A program made the translations under genes and the position numbers. Shown piece by piece: positions 22,613 to 34,643 of a stretch of DNA of 64,000 bases. Position 1 is the first letter of the stretch, and each line of letters begins with the position of its first letter. Below the pieces are notes generated by a model. It did not search any database and had not been told where the DNA came from. It saw nothing but the letters and a program-made list of their open reading frames with translations. The stretch covers positions 1,550,001-1,614,000 of the forward strand of contig JANATG010000012.1 of the NCBI GenBank assembly GCA_029449235.1, read 5' to 3'. The DNA is from Linnemannia schmuckeri. Its lineage: Eukaryota; Mortierellomycota; Mortierellomycetes; Mortierellales; Mortierellaceae.

Positions 22613-23168
22613 GTCTGAGTATGGGCTTTTGTCAGTTACAGTCTTGCGAATAAAAACTAAGAAGTAATGATATTGTCTTTTATACCTCTTCGTTTTATAC
22701 CAAATTGAGAGTAGGTTCGTTTTGATGCGTTCATTTAATATACTATGAGAGAGTGGTGTCTTGTCCTCATTAGCAAAGACTATTCCTGGTAATGATGTGA
22801 CCATGGAATCCTGTAAACAATAAGTGCAGATTGGATGACACTGCGACGAAGACTCGAAAGTGCGTGTTGTTTTTGTAGAGCAAGGGAGTGAAAGGGACTA
22901 TTAATGAGCACACAAGGACGAACGGAAGAACAGAAAATGAGCAATAACATATACGCTGACTTGGCGACCAAGGCTGAGGAAGACAGAGCAAGAGGCTGAG
23001 AGAGACATGGGCTAAGATGGGCCGATATAACATATGGAGCAGAGTAAGCATAAAACGCGATATGGTGGAAGCATAAAAAAGGTTCGACTGTAGGCGAAAA
23101 TGTTACAGATAGGTATGAGATGTCGGGAAGAAAAGTCAGAATCTCTACCTTCTCCATTGAATGCTTCG
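22613..23168. other. Intergenic, nothing recognised
   Basis: 3' flank shared by the WD40 relic and the 3CxxC gene. No gene or structured element seen. Confidence 0.5.
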
Positions 23169-24275
23169 CTACTTTGTGGGCTTTTGGTGGCAGATACCCT
23201 TCCGACAGCCATTGCACTTGTCTGTCTGGTGCGGACCAGTCGAGAAAGGGTACTGAAGTGGCTTGACTACTGAATGCTGACCTGTCCAACGATCCAGCAT
23301 TCTGACGACCTTCGTGACGTAATGGTCCTTGTCAACTTCAGGCTCAACAACACTGCGGCAACATCCACATAATTGAGAATTCAACTGAGTTCGATATTGA
23401 CCGGTGGACGACATCCAAATTTCGACACAGATCCTCGAGGAGTTCCATTTGTGCGGCTCCTCCAGTCGACCCTTTTTTCGTTTGCAGCTGTAGCATTTGA
23501 AAACTCCGATGACAAATAGAGTTGATGACTTATGTGCGCTATCTATTTTGAGCTGCTGGTCATACTTGTACCGGTTCTCAACTTCTGCTGCTACTGATGC
23601 ATGAAGAAGCATGCCGTCAACTTCTGATCGAGGGATATTCGCAGGGACCTTACGGGCTGGCTGGATACTATTTCGTTCAACCCGTACCAGCGGTTTCCCT
23701 GCCACTGTCGTTGAAGATCCTGATGGAGAATTTGCATAGAGTGAGCTTGCGTTAACGGCTGCTGCAGATGGATAAATCCGTGTGGTGTCTCCTGGAAGCC
23801 TCGCGTCAACAACTGTACGAGGCAAGGTGCTTGGTTGTGTGGGTAAAGCTCTTGGTGTAGCGTAAATAGGCGATCGAGATGTATAGGATGAATATGATGA
23901 AACGATTCTCTTTGGGGTCTCTGCAGGCGGTCGGGATACATAGGAAGGCAGCAGAGGTGATCTTTCATTGATAGTTCGGCGGTAAGATCTCTTGTCCATA
24001 TCCTGATAATAACAGGAAAGAATGCCAAGGAGGAGTATTGAAATCGCGATGAATCCTGCGGGAACGCCCAGGACCCACCAGAGAGAGACGCCATAAAGGT
24101 ACGCGGAGATGTCGAATATAAGGAGATAGAATACGAGTTTCGATATGTTATAGAAAGCATATAGCACCCCCATTGCTGCAGGAATACCAAGGAACCACCA
24201 TGCCGAGTAGCCACCGAGATAGAAACAGAGACTGGTGATGATGGTGGCAACGACAAAGAAGGCGATTAACTGCAT
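23169..24275 (-). CDS. Multi-pass membrane protein with C-terminal 3CxxC zinc finger
   Basis: A single-exon frame of 368 residues from ATG 24275. The first 90 residues are strongly hydrophobic and form three or four membrane spans separated by Gly/Tyr/Trp turns (GGYSAWWFLGIPAAM and GVSLWWVLGVPAGF look like an internal duplication). A Ser/Pro/Arg/Tyr-rich linker follows. The C-terminal 140 residues hold a 3CxxC zinc-finger domain: CYSC, an acidic/basic middle with ICVEIW, LCGCC, VTKVVRMLDRWTG and CNGCRKGIC. In animals this fold is found in receptor-transporting proteins (RTPs) that help chemoreceptors reach the surface; in fungi the role is unknown. Its position between two seven-TM receptor genes is suggestive but unproven as a functional link. 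Confidence 0.75.
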   Translation of the reverse strand: MQLIAFFVVATIITSLCFYLGGYSAWWFLGIPAAMGVLYAFYNISKLVFYLLIFDISAYLYGVSLWWVLGVPAGFIAISILLLGILSCYYQDMDKRSYRRTINERSPLLPSYVSRPPAETPKRIVSSYSSYTSRSPIYATPRALPTQPSTLPRTVVDARLPGDTTRIYPSAAAVNASSLYANSPSGSSTTVAGKPLVRVERNSIQPARKVPANIPRSEVDGMLLHASVAAEVENRYKYDQQLKIDSAHKSSTLFVIGVFKCYSCKRKKGRLEEPHKWNSSRICVEIWMSSTGQYRTQLNSQLCGCCRSVVEPEVDKDHYVTKVVRMLDRWTGQHSVVKPLQYPFSTGPHQTDKCNGCRKGICHQKPTK

Positions 24276-26626
24276 GGGTTGGACTGGTGCTAAGGAGCAG
24301 AAGAGGAAGGACGGGGAGGAGAGAAAGGAGGGGGGCTGACGAAGGTGGCGAAGGTGGCGAAAGCAGTTTCAAAAAAGCTGAAATTAGTGATTGCGTAACG
24401 CAGCATGTTATGCAAAGCAGACGACAAAGAGATCGCGAATCGGCCGCACAGCGAGTATGGAGCCTTGTCGAGAGTATTCATTCAACACATGGCAAGAAAA
24501 GAGTTGAGAACAGAGTATAAGATCATTCAGAGTATGGTCAATGGTAGTTTAGGTGGAAGAGGAGGAGGAGAAGGGGGAAGAGGAGAGGAACACAGTCAAA
24601 GCCCAGTCAAGAGAAATAGAACGGAAGAGCAGGCTATATGTCAATAAGGCATCACATGCCCGCTATCCATAGAGCGTTCAGTGGAAAGGAAGAGGGATAC
24701 ATCGATCCTTTATAAGTGGATTTGGATGTACTTATTTACTCCCCAAAACACCTATAGTACTGATGGCTCACCCTATCGGCGGAGACTCATTAGTTAAAGA
24801 GCTTTTTCCTGACATTCAGCACCTTACATAAAACAAATGACAAACATGGGCGATGAGAGGCAGAGAGAGCTGATGGGAATAAAACACGGGATGCTTACCC
24901 ACCAGTCTGGCAGAATGAAGAGATTCACAAGTTGATGATGGCGATCAGGCGCCAATTGACAAAAAAAAAGATGGGAAGTGGGATGGAGAAAGAAAGGAGG
25001 GCTGGGCGAGGATTTCTCCTGTGTTCGCTGTGTTGGTGTTGGAGAAATCTAATGACGTCTAAGGAATGGCCAATGAGGGTTTTGTCAGGGGGACAAGCAC
25101 CATATGCGGTGAGAGATCAAATGTGGCAAAGGGCTGTGCTTAATGGAAGAAGATCGATCTTTTGTGCTGAGTCTCAACTTTCTTTGCCTTTTTTCCCTTT
25201 TTCCCTCTCTTTTCCGCCTTTCTTTCCTCTCTTCCTTCACTTTTTGGACGAGAAAAAGAAAAAAAAAAAAAAAGCTCGCTGTTACGATAATGGATTGGCG
25301 TATACTTTTTTTTTTTTTTTTTTTTTTTTGAATCCATGAGGCATCAAGATTTGGATGGGTAGGCTTTGAATTATCTCCTTCCAGAATTCGATATGTGAAT
25401 GACAACCTTTTGTCCCCTTCCCGCAATATGCGATACCTTGGAGGTGTGTGATATGAAACTACTCCAACAATAAAGACATCAGGAGCATATTTTGACTGCC
25501 TTGTCCGTGTCTTTATTTTTCCATTCAAACATTCATGTGCGTGTACCATGATGTGTTTCAATTTTGCTGCCTTTTCTTTGATGCGAATTTTGTTCTCTCT
25601 ACTTTAACCTTGGGGCGTTTGTTCAAAACAATTATTTTACAAACATAAACTATGCTGCAATCCCCTGTAAAGTGTCATGACACCCACACGATTTGTGCCT
25701 TTCTTATTTTTGCTTTACTGCCTCTTCCCCCTTCTACCTCGTATTTCATAAGCAAGGACTCAACAGTCCATCAATACTGTTTCTAGACTCTCTGGTGGCT
25801 TTTGAGCATCGCCTTACGGAGCCATATGAGAGAATGGCACACCCATTGCACCTTAAATAAACCATATCGTTTCACATCGATGGAAGTTGAAAACACGAAT
25901 AGCTGCGCGCAAACAGGAATGATTTCTGGGTAACTTGAAGGGCGGGTATATATGTTCGTACCCCGCGCCTTTCGGTGTAACAACAATCAAAAGGAAATTT
26001 CATGGGTCTTTTACTTCAGAGTTAACAGTCCAAAGTAAACATCTCATTTTGTATTGCATCCACTCCAGACTCTAATATTGCAAAGGAAAGCAATCAATAC
26101 CACCATGTACTACGACAAGGGTGCAATACTGAGGAAGCTATTAGCAGCTTTATTTTTTTAAAAACAATATAAATAAACGACATGCTATGGAGTAAAGGTC
26201 AAGGAGATCATGATTGTGGTGACCTGAACTGAATGGTCGAGTGGGAATGTGTGCGTGTTGGTGGGCTTTGAGTTTTTTCGTCTCTCACCCGCGATGATTG
26301 ACTTTTTTTTTTTTTGCATCGTTGTATATTGAGATTGCGGGTTTTCTAAGAGTTACATGAGTTTTTTTCTTGTCTATCGTCTTCAAGGCCATTGCTCAGC
26401 CGTCCCTTAATCCCTGATCCAATAACATCACTCGAATGAAGCCATTGGCCAAGAAAAATTAGAAAAAAAGTGAACCACCCATAGTAGAAGAAAGGAGACT
26501 ACAGTAGAAGAAAAAGAAAAGAAAGAAAGAGAGGAAGAGGTGGTGAGAGTTGCACTCTCTGTTTATTAAATCGGTGTAAGGATTACAAAAGTATCAGAAA
26601 AGAAAAAGGAAATACTAATCAATCGG
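24276..26626. other. Intergenic, 2.3 kb, no gene recognised
   Basis: Frames here are short or driven by homopolymers. An A-tract (from about 25,257) and a T-tract (about 25,308–25,329) lie about 35 bp apart and could pair as an A/T hairpin. Nothing else interpretable. Confidence 0.5.
25257..25329. repeat. Inverted A-tract/T-tract pair
   Basis: A run of about 15 A (within GAAAAAGA-type sequence) is followed after about 35 bp by about 22 T, so the two can base-pair. Probably a low-complexity stretch with no defined role. Confidence 0.6.
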
Positions 26627-28889
26627 TTAGCGAGACATGTTCTTGTTAGGTCGCGAGGGTGGCGGTGACAGCGAGCGGGAATGGAGTCGTGGGTCAGAGC
26701 TGTACTCATCTATGCTACGAGTTTTGTCGGCTGGTTTTGAAGAGACTTCAGATCCACGGTTGTTACCAGCGGCGGAGGCGTTACTGAGTGTTGGGGATTT
26801 GAGAATGGACGTAGAGACAGCATCTAAGTCCTCGCTGTTATAGAACTTTCTCTGTGCATTGATACTGCCAAGGGTGTGATTGTTATTGGACTTGGGTGGA
26901 GGAGAACTTGCGCGGGGAAGTGGTTGGAGCGAGTTGTCATCTGTTGAGATGGTGACCCAGGCTGAGGGGTTCCACGGCTCTAGTGCGGCTGGAGACTGGT
27001 CCTTGGAGATAGGACTACCATTGTTGGTGTTGCTTGACTTTTGGAAGGAGACTCTTGCAACTGAGGCCAAGTTTGCCTGGCTACCATAAGGGCTATCGAA
27101 ATGAGTGAGTTCACCCTTGCTGAGAGGACCAGGCGACGAAGACTTGTTATAAACCTTGTCGCGACCATCCTGTGGCATATCACCCATCATAATCTTGCCG
27201 TTATCAGGATATCGCTTGCCAAAGAGACGCTCTCTCAGATCTTGCCAAAGCTCGACCTTGGATCCAAAAATAATCAGGATGGCAATACCAAACAACGAAG
27301 GTAGTAAATCCGTGACGGCGGCCCAAACAAAGCTAGGCACAAAAGGTGCAGCAATCGGAGCGCAGGCTCTCTGAGCATACTCGCCTCCAGCCAAGAACTG
27401 GTCCATTGTAGGGTTGGTCAAAGAGAGACGCCCTGCCTTGGCGGATTCAGTGACCTGGTTGGCCAGACAGGCAACCCATTGCTGGAACCAAGTGGAGTTG
27501 GGAGTGACCGTAAGTAGCTTCTTGGCTTCGATGAAATAGAAGAGGCTGTAAACAGCGTCGATGAGAATTAGCCAGAAAGCGAGGAGACCAGGGCGCCATT
27601 GCTGCTTGAGGAGATGAGTAATATCACGGGCGGTTTGGAGACGGCGTTGACGCGGGGTCATCATGGTGTTGTTATTGCTCCCATTTGAACTTTGAGAGTG
27701 TGAGTTGCCGGTCGAGCTCGATGAGTTTGCCACAATGGCCACCTATTTTTGCGTTTTCGATAGGGAATAGCAATTATCGTTAATAAAATCAGGAATGAAG
27801 TTGAAGGACGCTAAGCTTTGTCTTGACAAGGAGAAATAATGTACCTTGATCATGAAGGCGATGGTGCCCAAGTGCAACAAAGTCGCCACGCAGATAACGA
27901 TAGAGAGTGGAAGGAAGAAGTAGGCGCTGGCCATGTCTGGACCAACAAAACAGATAGATCCAAACCCAGGATTCATAACGTGGTTCTTGATCACAATTGG
28001 GATAATTAAACCCAGGGGCAACACGAACGTGACGACCATCCATCTCGAGAGTGAGTCCTGAATGAACGAAGATCGATAGACGGTCAACAGGTGGAGATTA
28101 GTTATCAAAAGCGATCCGAGACTGAGGATGACCAACGACAGGTATGGGAGCAGTGTGCCTGTTGTTATAAACAGAAAAAACAAAAAAAGTCTTTAGTAGT
28201 TGTTCAACAAATACACACGCAAGATTGCACGAAGAATACAACAATGTGAGCATGAAGATTGCTGGTTTACCTGAAAGTCCACAGTACCACGAGTTCATCA
28301 TATGGGCAACCTCATATTCATTCACACACAGAAGCTCCTCCTTCATGAACAACCAGGCCGTACCCAGTCCATCCCAAGGGACGATCAGAATTGCAAAGAC
28401 CAAAACAATTAGGTGAGGATGCTTGCGGCGACTCGGAAGGATGAGATAGCAGATGGAGAGGAATAAGGAGGATACGGCCGAACAAATTCGGATAATGCTG
28501 GTGACTGTGTATATGTTCTCCAACTTATGGGGTTCGTAAAAGACCGATGAGACCGGGCAGGGCAGACAGCAAGGGCCGTTGCAGCCTAGTGTCGTCAGGC
28601 TGTAGATGTTGGGGATCATGGGTGGAGGGCATGCCGCCAGAGAAGCCGAGGTGACATTGAAGGATGCGCCGGCGGCGGTGGTGGATGGACCATTGTCATT
28701 AGAAGAGGAGGCAGGGGTTAATGAAGGGAGGACGTAGTTGGAGGTGGTTGTTGGTGGGTTGACTGTTGGTGTGGCTGCTGATGTTACGATTGAGAGGGAC
28801 GAAAAGGCGGTTAGGAGAAGAGTGGATGCGAGGAATAAGAGGGAGTAGTGCCGTTTTCGTAATGGAGATGAGAGGCGCTTGTTGATCAT
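26627..28889 (-). CDS. Frizzled/Smoothened-like seven-TM receptor, CRD-less (copy 2)
   Basis: Exons 28271–28889, 27845–28158 and 26627–27742, about 682 residues, with the same two intron positions and phases as the copy at 8,463–11,130. The middle exon is 314 nt in both. Identical landmarks: CPPPMIPNIYSLTTLGCNGP, CCLPCPVSSVFYEPHKLEN, LITNLHLLTVYRSSFIQ, VMNPGFGSICFVGPDMAS, MMTPRQRRLQTARDI, LKQQWRPGLL, FYFIEAKKLL. The N-terminal Ser/Thr-rich ectodomain and the cytoplasmic tail are shorter and diverged, while the membrane core and the terminal motif LSPPPSRPNKxMxR are kept. It arose by segmental duplication and both copies are on the minus strand, 15.5 kb apart. Confidence 0.8.
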
Positions 28890-31800
28890 GGCGCTTGAAT
28901 GTGGATGGAGTGAAGGAGAGATCGAGAAAGAAAACTGAGAAGAAAGAGGGAGAGGGGAGGAAGAGAGACTGTTGAGCGTTCACTGGAGGCAAGAGCGCAG
29001 AGAAAGAGATGTGGAGAGGAGAACAAAGTTAAATGGGTGAAAGTGAGAGGCGCAGAGAGGAAAGGGGACCAAACAAAAAAATAGGACAACGTCAAGAAAG
29101 AAAAAAAAAGAAAGAATGAATTGAAAGAGAAGTGGAGAGAAAGAAAAAGAAAAGGGCATTAAAACGAAAAGCACCTTTGATACAAAAAATTTAAAAAGAG
29201 AATCTGTCAGCGAGAGCAACATCGGGTGTGACAAAGGAGTGGGTTGATCCTTTTGAAGATTCGTACCCCCCATTTTCACATATACCAAATGATACGCAGC
29301 ATACAAAAGTAAACAACACAGACGGCCACTCAAACTCACTTTTCCAGAATACCGATGAGCTACTGCACAAACAACATCTATTTAGCCCATTCCACGTACC
29401 CACAACTCTACGCCGGCTGAGCGAATACTCAAAAAAAACCAAAATCAACACTTTTTCAGGTCTCGGTGCTGGGCATTGGTCACAAAAAGCAACGGTCGAA
29501 TGAGCGAAACCATTAAATGAAGAAGAAAAAGACAATTTGATCCAGTGATGTATGCCTAGTCCTCAGTACTAACATGACCCTAAAAGATCTACGCTCTGAT
29601 ACGATCGATCTTTACTCTTCCCTCGTGCATTGGGCGTCCAGTGACCAGAAGGCGCAAAAGGTGTTTGTGAGAGAGGGGAAGGGGGAACACCAACGGAAAT
29701 AAAAAAAAAAGGAAACTTAAAGTGGTTTTGAGCTGTCTCTTTATGTTACTTTTTCTTCTGGGCGCAAAGGAGTAAGAATAGGTGGGTCAATGAATAAAGC
29801 AACGGGCAACAAAAAAAAGAGGGAATGACCAAGTACCCACGCCGCGTCTCTTAAATGACCCAAACGAATCATTGAAATGGACGACAGAGAGGACATTTAG
29901 AATTGGCAGTAACGTTTACCCAGAACCTTAAATGGTCAAGGTTGGTTCAAGAGTGCTGTCAGCGCATTCTCTCTGTGCAAGACCGACGAAGAAAAATTAA
30001 AGTGCCCAAACGAGTGTTCGGACTAGCAGCCTGGGCATCGGGATGAACAGATAGAGGGTGAGAGATAAAGAAGGAAAGGAAGGAGAAATACAATCGAGAG
30101 CAAAACGCAACACAAAAACGAGACCGACCAAAACAAAACATATGTACGAGTTAAACCATGATATTCGCGATGTTGTTGGGGTTGTGATACATAGTTAAGG
30201 GCGAGAGAAGGAGGGAGGGAGGGAGATAAAAGCATAGAGCAAACAGCTTTTCTATATTTGTTACGAAAGCATTAGCCTTCAGCGAGAAAGAATGAAACTG
30301 GAGGATGGAGTATAATTTGTGTTTGTCATTTCATTGATCCATCGTACATTGGTGCCATCATCCAAGGCAGCAAAAAACAACAAAGGATTAACAACAAAAG
30401 ACGCCACCAGAAGTTATTCGCAAACAACAGCACAAGTAGAGCAAAATAAACAAGATACCATCTATTTCTCCTCTATTGTTTTGTTTACTCCTTTTCTTCT
30501 TTCTTCCAAGAAAAACACATCACGAGAGAAGCATTATGGAAGACGGGAGGGGAGGAGAGGGGAGGGCAGAAAGGAAGACAGCAATAAAAGTGAGTAGCGG
30601 AGGAATAATAGACGGCGGTTTGGAAGGAGGACGGAATAGCGACACGAATGCGAAAGCGAAGGCGAGAGCGACCTAGATCGACATCTGAATGAGTTTAAAA
30701 AAAATTAGCCTCATCGGCGTGTCAGCTCATCCCCAATTGCGATTGGTCAGAAGGATCCATTATGCTCACAAATCTCTCCACAGATGGGCGAGTTAGAGAA
30801 CGTACCGATGCGGAGGTACATTTGGAAGGCAGAGAAGGCTAAGAGGTGTTGAGGAGAAGGAAAGGGCTGGTCTTGGCCAGTTCATACTTCACAGCCCAGT
30901 TTTGTTTTCCTGAATTAATGTGGATTGATACTACATGTGTTTGCATTTGTTTCCTTTACTATCGCCGCGATTCATTTCGAGTGTCCTTCACTATAGCTTG
31001 TCGTTAATTACTAGTGAGCAGAGTTGGGCAAGATCACAAGAGCAAAAAATGTGATGGGGGAGACGGCGTAGTGTCCGTCTGGCATTAACGATTCTTGTTC
31101 TATCGCTTTTACAAAAGATGGATGTGAATAACGACTGCTCAAGCTCCTCCATTTTTTCTTTAGATAGAGAGAGAAGAATGTCGGTGTGCATTGACTCGCC
31201 CGATTCGTTCAAGACTTTGCTCCATGGTTCAAATAAATCATTGAAAGGTGACCGAAGTTCTAATATTACCCTGTCAAAAAGCTCGCGAGTGAGGGTTAAT
31301 CACGAGAGAGTTAGGTGGTAGGAGTATGCGCCTTGAGTGAGAAATGAACAAGCTCTAATTGCGCATTGTTGTTTTTCTCCACAATGGCAGGAATAGAAAA
31401 TCAACAGCGCTGGTATTGATGCAATACGAGCTTTTTTCATAGTGGCGCATTAGTTTGGCTAGATGAATAGTGTGTCCTTCGCAACAGTGCGAACAGTGTG
31501 TCCTTGTCAACAGCGTGAAAACTGGGTCCATGGCGAAAGCAACGATATTTTTATTTTTCTTTCTGTGGGAGTATTCTATGAGAGTGTAGTTCCTCTAAAT
31601 ACATATCCACATACCACTTACCACTAACAGTACCTATCCTCACATCTTCCACAGACGGGACAGGGACACATACTCGCATACACACACGCCAATAAAAGCA
31701 AAGAGGGGAATGAAATTAGCGCTAGACAGTTTACAAAGAGAGTGAACGCGACCTCATTAATAACACCGCGTACCTATATACATGGTATCACTGGTGCCCC

Positions 31801-32214
31801 ATTCCATGTTACTATATCAAAGGTTTGATTGAGTAGGAGAAAGTACAAACTGCGGATTGATTGGTGGCAATGACTTGGAGGGAGCCCCTCCGCATGAGGT
31901 GACCTCGCATGTCTTTTCAATACCCTCTCTTCCAGTGAGTACAGAGGATAGATGAAATAGGAAAAGCGACAAAAATAATAAGAGTGAGTGCAAGGATTAA
32001 CATGACAAGAAAGAAAAGAAGTAGGGCCCAGTGCAATTGATCATCACTCAGGAACAAGACTGTTGGTGCAACTATGTAAGCGTCATATAGATGAATGGCG
32101 CAGTTGAGGGTCGGATCCTTAGAGCAGGGAAATGGTGGATGGAAAGAAGCGGACGAAATAAAGGTCGAAAATTGCTCTCCTCACAGTCAGCGACGAGCCA
32201 GCGTACTCTTCTAC
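28890..32214. other. Intergenic, 3.3 kb, no gene recognised
   Basis: Purine-rich upstream tract of the receptor (28,900–29,200), then unremarkable A/T-leaning sequence with several short ORFs lacking homology or codon structure. No tRNA cloverleaf or repeat array seen. Confidence 0.5.
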
Positions 32215-32962
32215 GATTCTTCATCTCTTAACCTTTTCTATCTCCTCTCTGCAATTCTGTCACTCATCATATTACACTCCTTACATCATCCATTCTCACC
32301 AGGGAACACACTCATTCCTCCAACCCTCAACTGTTGCATCACTCCTCGCTGACACAGTTTTGTGACACTTACTTTCTCTGCCAGGAGACAAACAGGAAAG
32401 CAATTCTTGAACACCCTAAACAGTCCACGACGTCACGTATCCTCCACACGGTCAGTAACTCATATCCAACGCACCCGGTTCCGCTGCTGGGATCCATAAT
32501 CCGCCAAGCTCATTAAGCGGCAAGCAATGATCGACCTAGAAGTTATCAGCAGCTGCTACATGTTCAACGGTAATTTCATTGCCACTGCAGACGGATCTGG
32601 AGTGCTGTGATTGTAGGATAGGTCATCAGGCATTGAACGAGAGGTCGAGAGGTCGAGAGGTTCTTCGATCGAAAATAGGAATGGCTCATTTTTTAAGGCA
32701 GGAGTTGAATACCGAATTCATATACCTCTCCACATCAACTATCGATATCGTGTGTGTCAGGAAGCCGAACAAGAGCAACAGCACGTTTGACTTATAGTTG
32801 CTCCGGAGTAATGGAAGGAAAGAGCTTTTTCTAATGGATGCAAACCTGACTGGTGCAGCTGGATTAAGTTTTGGCAATCTCCACTTGGTGAAGCAGCGTG
32901 GAGCTATAACCGAGTTAAAGGACGAGGATAAGGGCGCCAGCAATCTTACATATGAAAAATAA
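32215..32962 (+). pseudogene. Second decayed NLR relic: C-terminal tail, possibly with its old 5' flank
   Basis: From about 32,803 the + strand reads LRSNGRKELFLMDANLTGA..., then LVKQRGAITELKDEDKG and a stop at 32,960–32,962. This parallels the end of the NLR gene (LWNSGRKELSLEDVNLCG, LMKQRGAITEVKDKEE). A TAG precedes it at about 32,796. The segment 32,215–32,520 shares ordered short matches with 13,840–14,150 upstream of the intact NLR gene, so the locus may be a paralog that lost nearly all its coding region. The tail homology is clear; the 5' part is tentative. Confidence 0.65.
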
Positions 32963-33830
32963 ATAAAGTTAGTATTTTTTCTCGTCCACACGTTAATTTT
33001 GTCTGTTGTGAAGTCATTTTACTAGAATAACGACATATTTGACTGCTATATCATATGTAAAGGAACAGTAATAGCATGTTGGAGCTCGAAGCAGAAGGGA
33101 ACAACAAGGGTTCATCGAGAGCAGAAAATGATGCTGCCTTGAGGTTTCCTTTCATTTTTGATTTCGTACCTTGTTTTTGTTGTGTCGCGCATTTCTTGAC
33201 TTGATCGCAGTTATGTGCTCACCCGTTGACGAAATCAGAAAGGAGCTATATGCATAGCAGTCGGCCTGTCTGTGGAGATACCACACAGCAGTACGTGTGC
33301 CTTGAAGGACCGTAAGGAGTAGGGAGCAGGGTTGCCTGTGTCCGAGAGGAAAGAAAGGTCTATCGAGGCTTTCCTCCCTCTTTCCCACTCCAAAGACCGA
33401 GAAATTACTCTGATGTTTTCACAAATCGGAGGTCGAATCATAAAAACAAGCGCGGATGAAAAAATTATGGGTCGCGGCGTGCATGGATCAACTCGTGGTC
33501 AGGCTGCTGCAAGGTAGAAGAGGAACAGCCGCACCAGCAAGAAAAGAGAGAGAGAGAAGATACTCCATAGATACTTCATTAACGCCTCAATCACCTTTCT
33601 TTCCTTCTTCAATGGAAGGAACCAATGACAGCAAGCTTTACCGTTTTCACAACATCTTCTTTCCTAAGGAAAGAATTGTAGTAGTCCTAGGAACCATGTG
33701 AAAAAAAATAGTTTTACTACCCGCAGGATCGCGATTAACTAACATGATTGTTTGGTTGCCGATCTGTCAATGACTACTTTTCATCGGTTACTTCTTTCGC
33801 CAGACTGGCACCTTCCTCTCGACTTTCTCG
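32963..33830. other. Intergenic, nothing recognised
   Basis: Flank between the NLR relic and the TATA box of the secreted-protein gene. No coding or RNA feature supported. Confidence 0.5.
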
Positions 33831-33837
33831 TATAAAA
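33831..33837 (+). promoter_or_regulatory. TATA box of the small secreted-protein gene
   Basis: TATAAAA, 118 bp upstream of the predicted start codon and followed by a C/T-rich, A-poor leader with CACCC and CCACTCC elements. Position and context fit a fungal core promoter. Confidence 0.55.
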
Positions 33838-33954
33838 TGCCTCTGTGGATACTCCACAAACCAACTATTATTCTTCCCCACCCTTCACCGCAATACCACA
33901 CCCTTATCTTTCCGTACATTCAAATACCACTCCTTCAAAAACACAACAAAAGAA

Positions 33955-34487
33955 ATGCTCCCTCGCACTATCATCCTGGTCATCTCCAGTACATTGGCAA
34001 TCACCTCCCCCGTCCACGGCGTAACCCTCTCCAGTTCCTCTCAAGACCAAATCGCCAACAGGCGTGATATGTCCTCTGTATGGCTGGCTCAAGCAGAGGC
34101 TCTGGCCATGATCCCCTGAAGCGTCGTAACAATGTCATCCATCCTAGTGGCGCCGTTATGAAGTCTCGCCATAACTGGGACGGAGACGAGGACGACGATG
34201 GTGATGACGATGACGAGTGGTACGACGAGAGCGGAAACCATGGTCATGGTCATCACGCCGATCACCAGGGAACCAACGGCAGACAGGGGACGATGGATGG
34301 GACCCATGACGAGTCGGGGACTTTTACGGGAACTTATACTGTGACTATAGTTCCTGGAGCGGCTGCGACGAATCCGGCTGGTCAACCCAGGATGACTGGT
34401 AGACCTTCGGCTGCTTCGGTTATTAACACCCGTTGTGGTGCAGGATTCGCATTGGTTTCTCTTATCCTGGCTATCTATTTCCTGTAG
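33955..34487 (+). CDS. Small secreted, Asp/His-rich, probably GPI-anchored cell-surface protein
   Basis: The start ATG at 33955 gives a textbook signal peptide (MLPRTIILVISSTLAITSP, cleavage near VHG). That frame closes at 34119. The downstream frame, 34,122–34,487, is clearly coding: an acidic block (GDEDDDGDDDDEWYDESG), a His/Gly-rich stretch (NHGHGHHADHQG), TGTYTVTIVPG, then CGAGFALVSLILAIYFL at the extreme C-terminus, the pattern of a GPI-attachment signal. The two frames join with a short intron, 34078–34121 (44 nt) or 34078–34163 (86 nt), both GT–AG and in phase. If neither is spliced, the locus would be frameshifted. The Asp/His-rich segment may bind metal ions; no named family is recognised. 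Confidence 0.55.
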
Positions 34488-34643
34488 TCCGCCTCCTTTC
34501 TCTGTATTTTTTATGTAGTTAATAAGTGTCTCACAATAATATCGTAGTGGTTATCAAGTTTAATGAAAGGTGAGAGGTGCTAAGATCTAGAAAATGCAAA
34601 AAGTGGTAATGTGTGTATGATGCTTGATGAAAACGTAAGGATA

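Noticed and set aside
30319..30676. Overlapping short ORFs in the 28.9–32.2 kb gap
   Set aside because: Lys/Glu/Arg-rich translations of purine-rich DNA with no homology or splice-supported extension.
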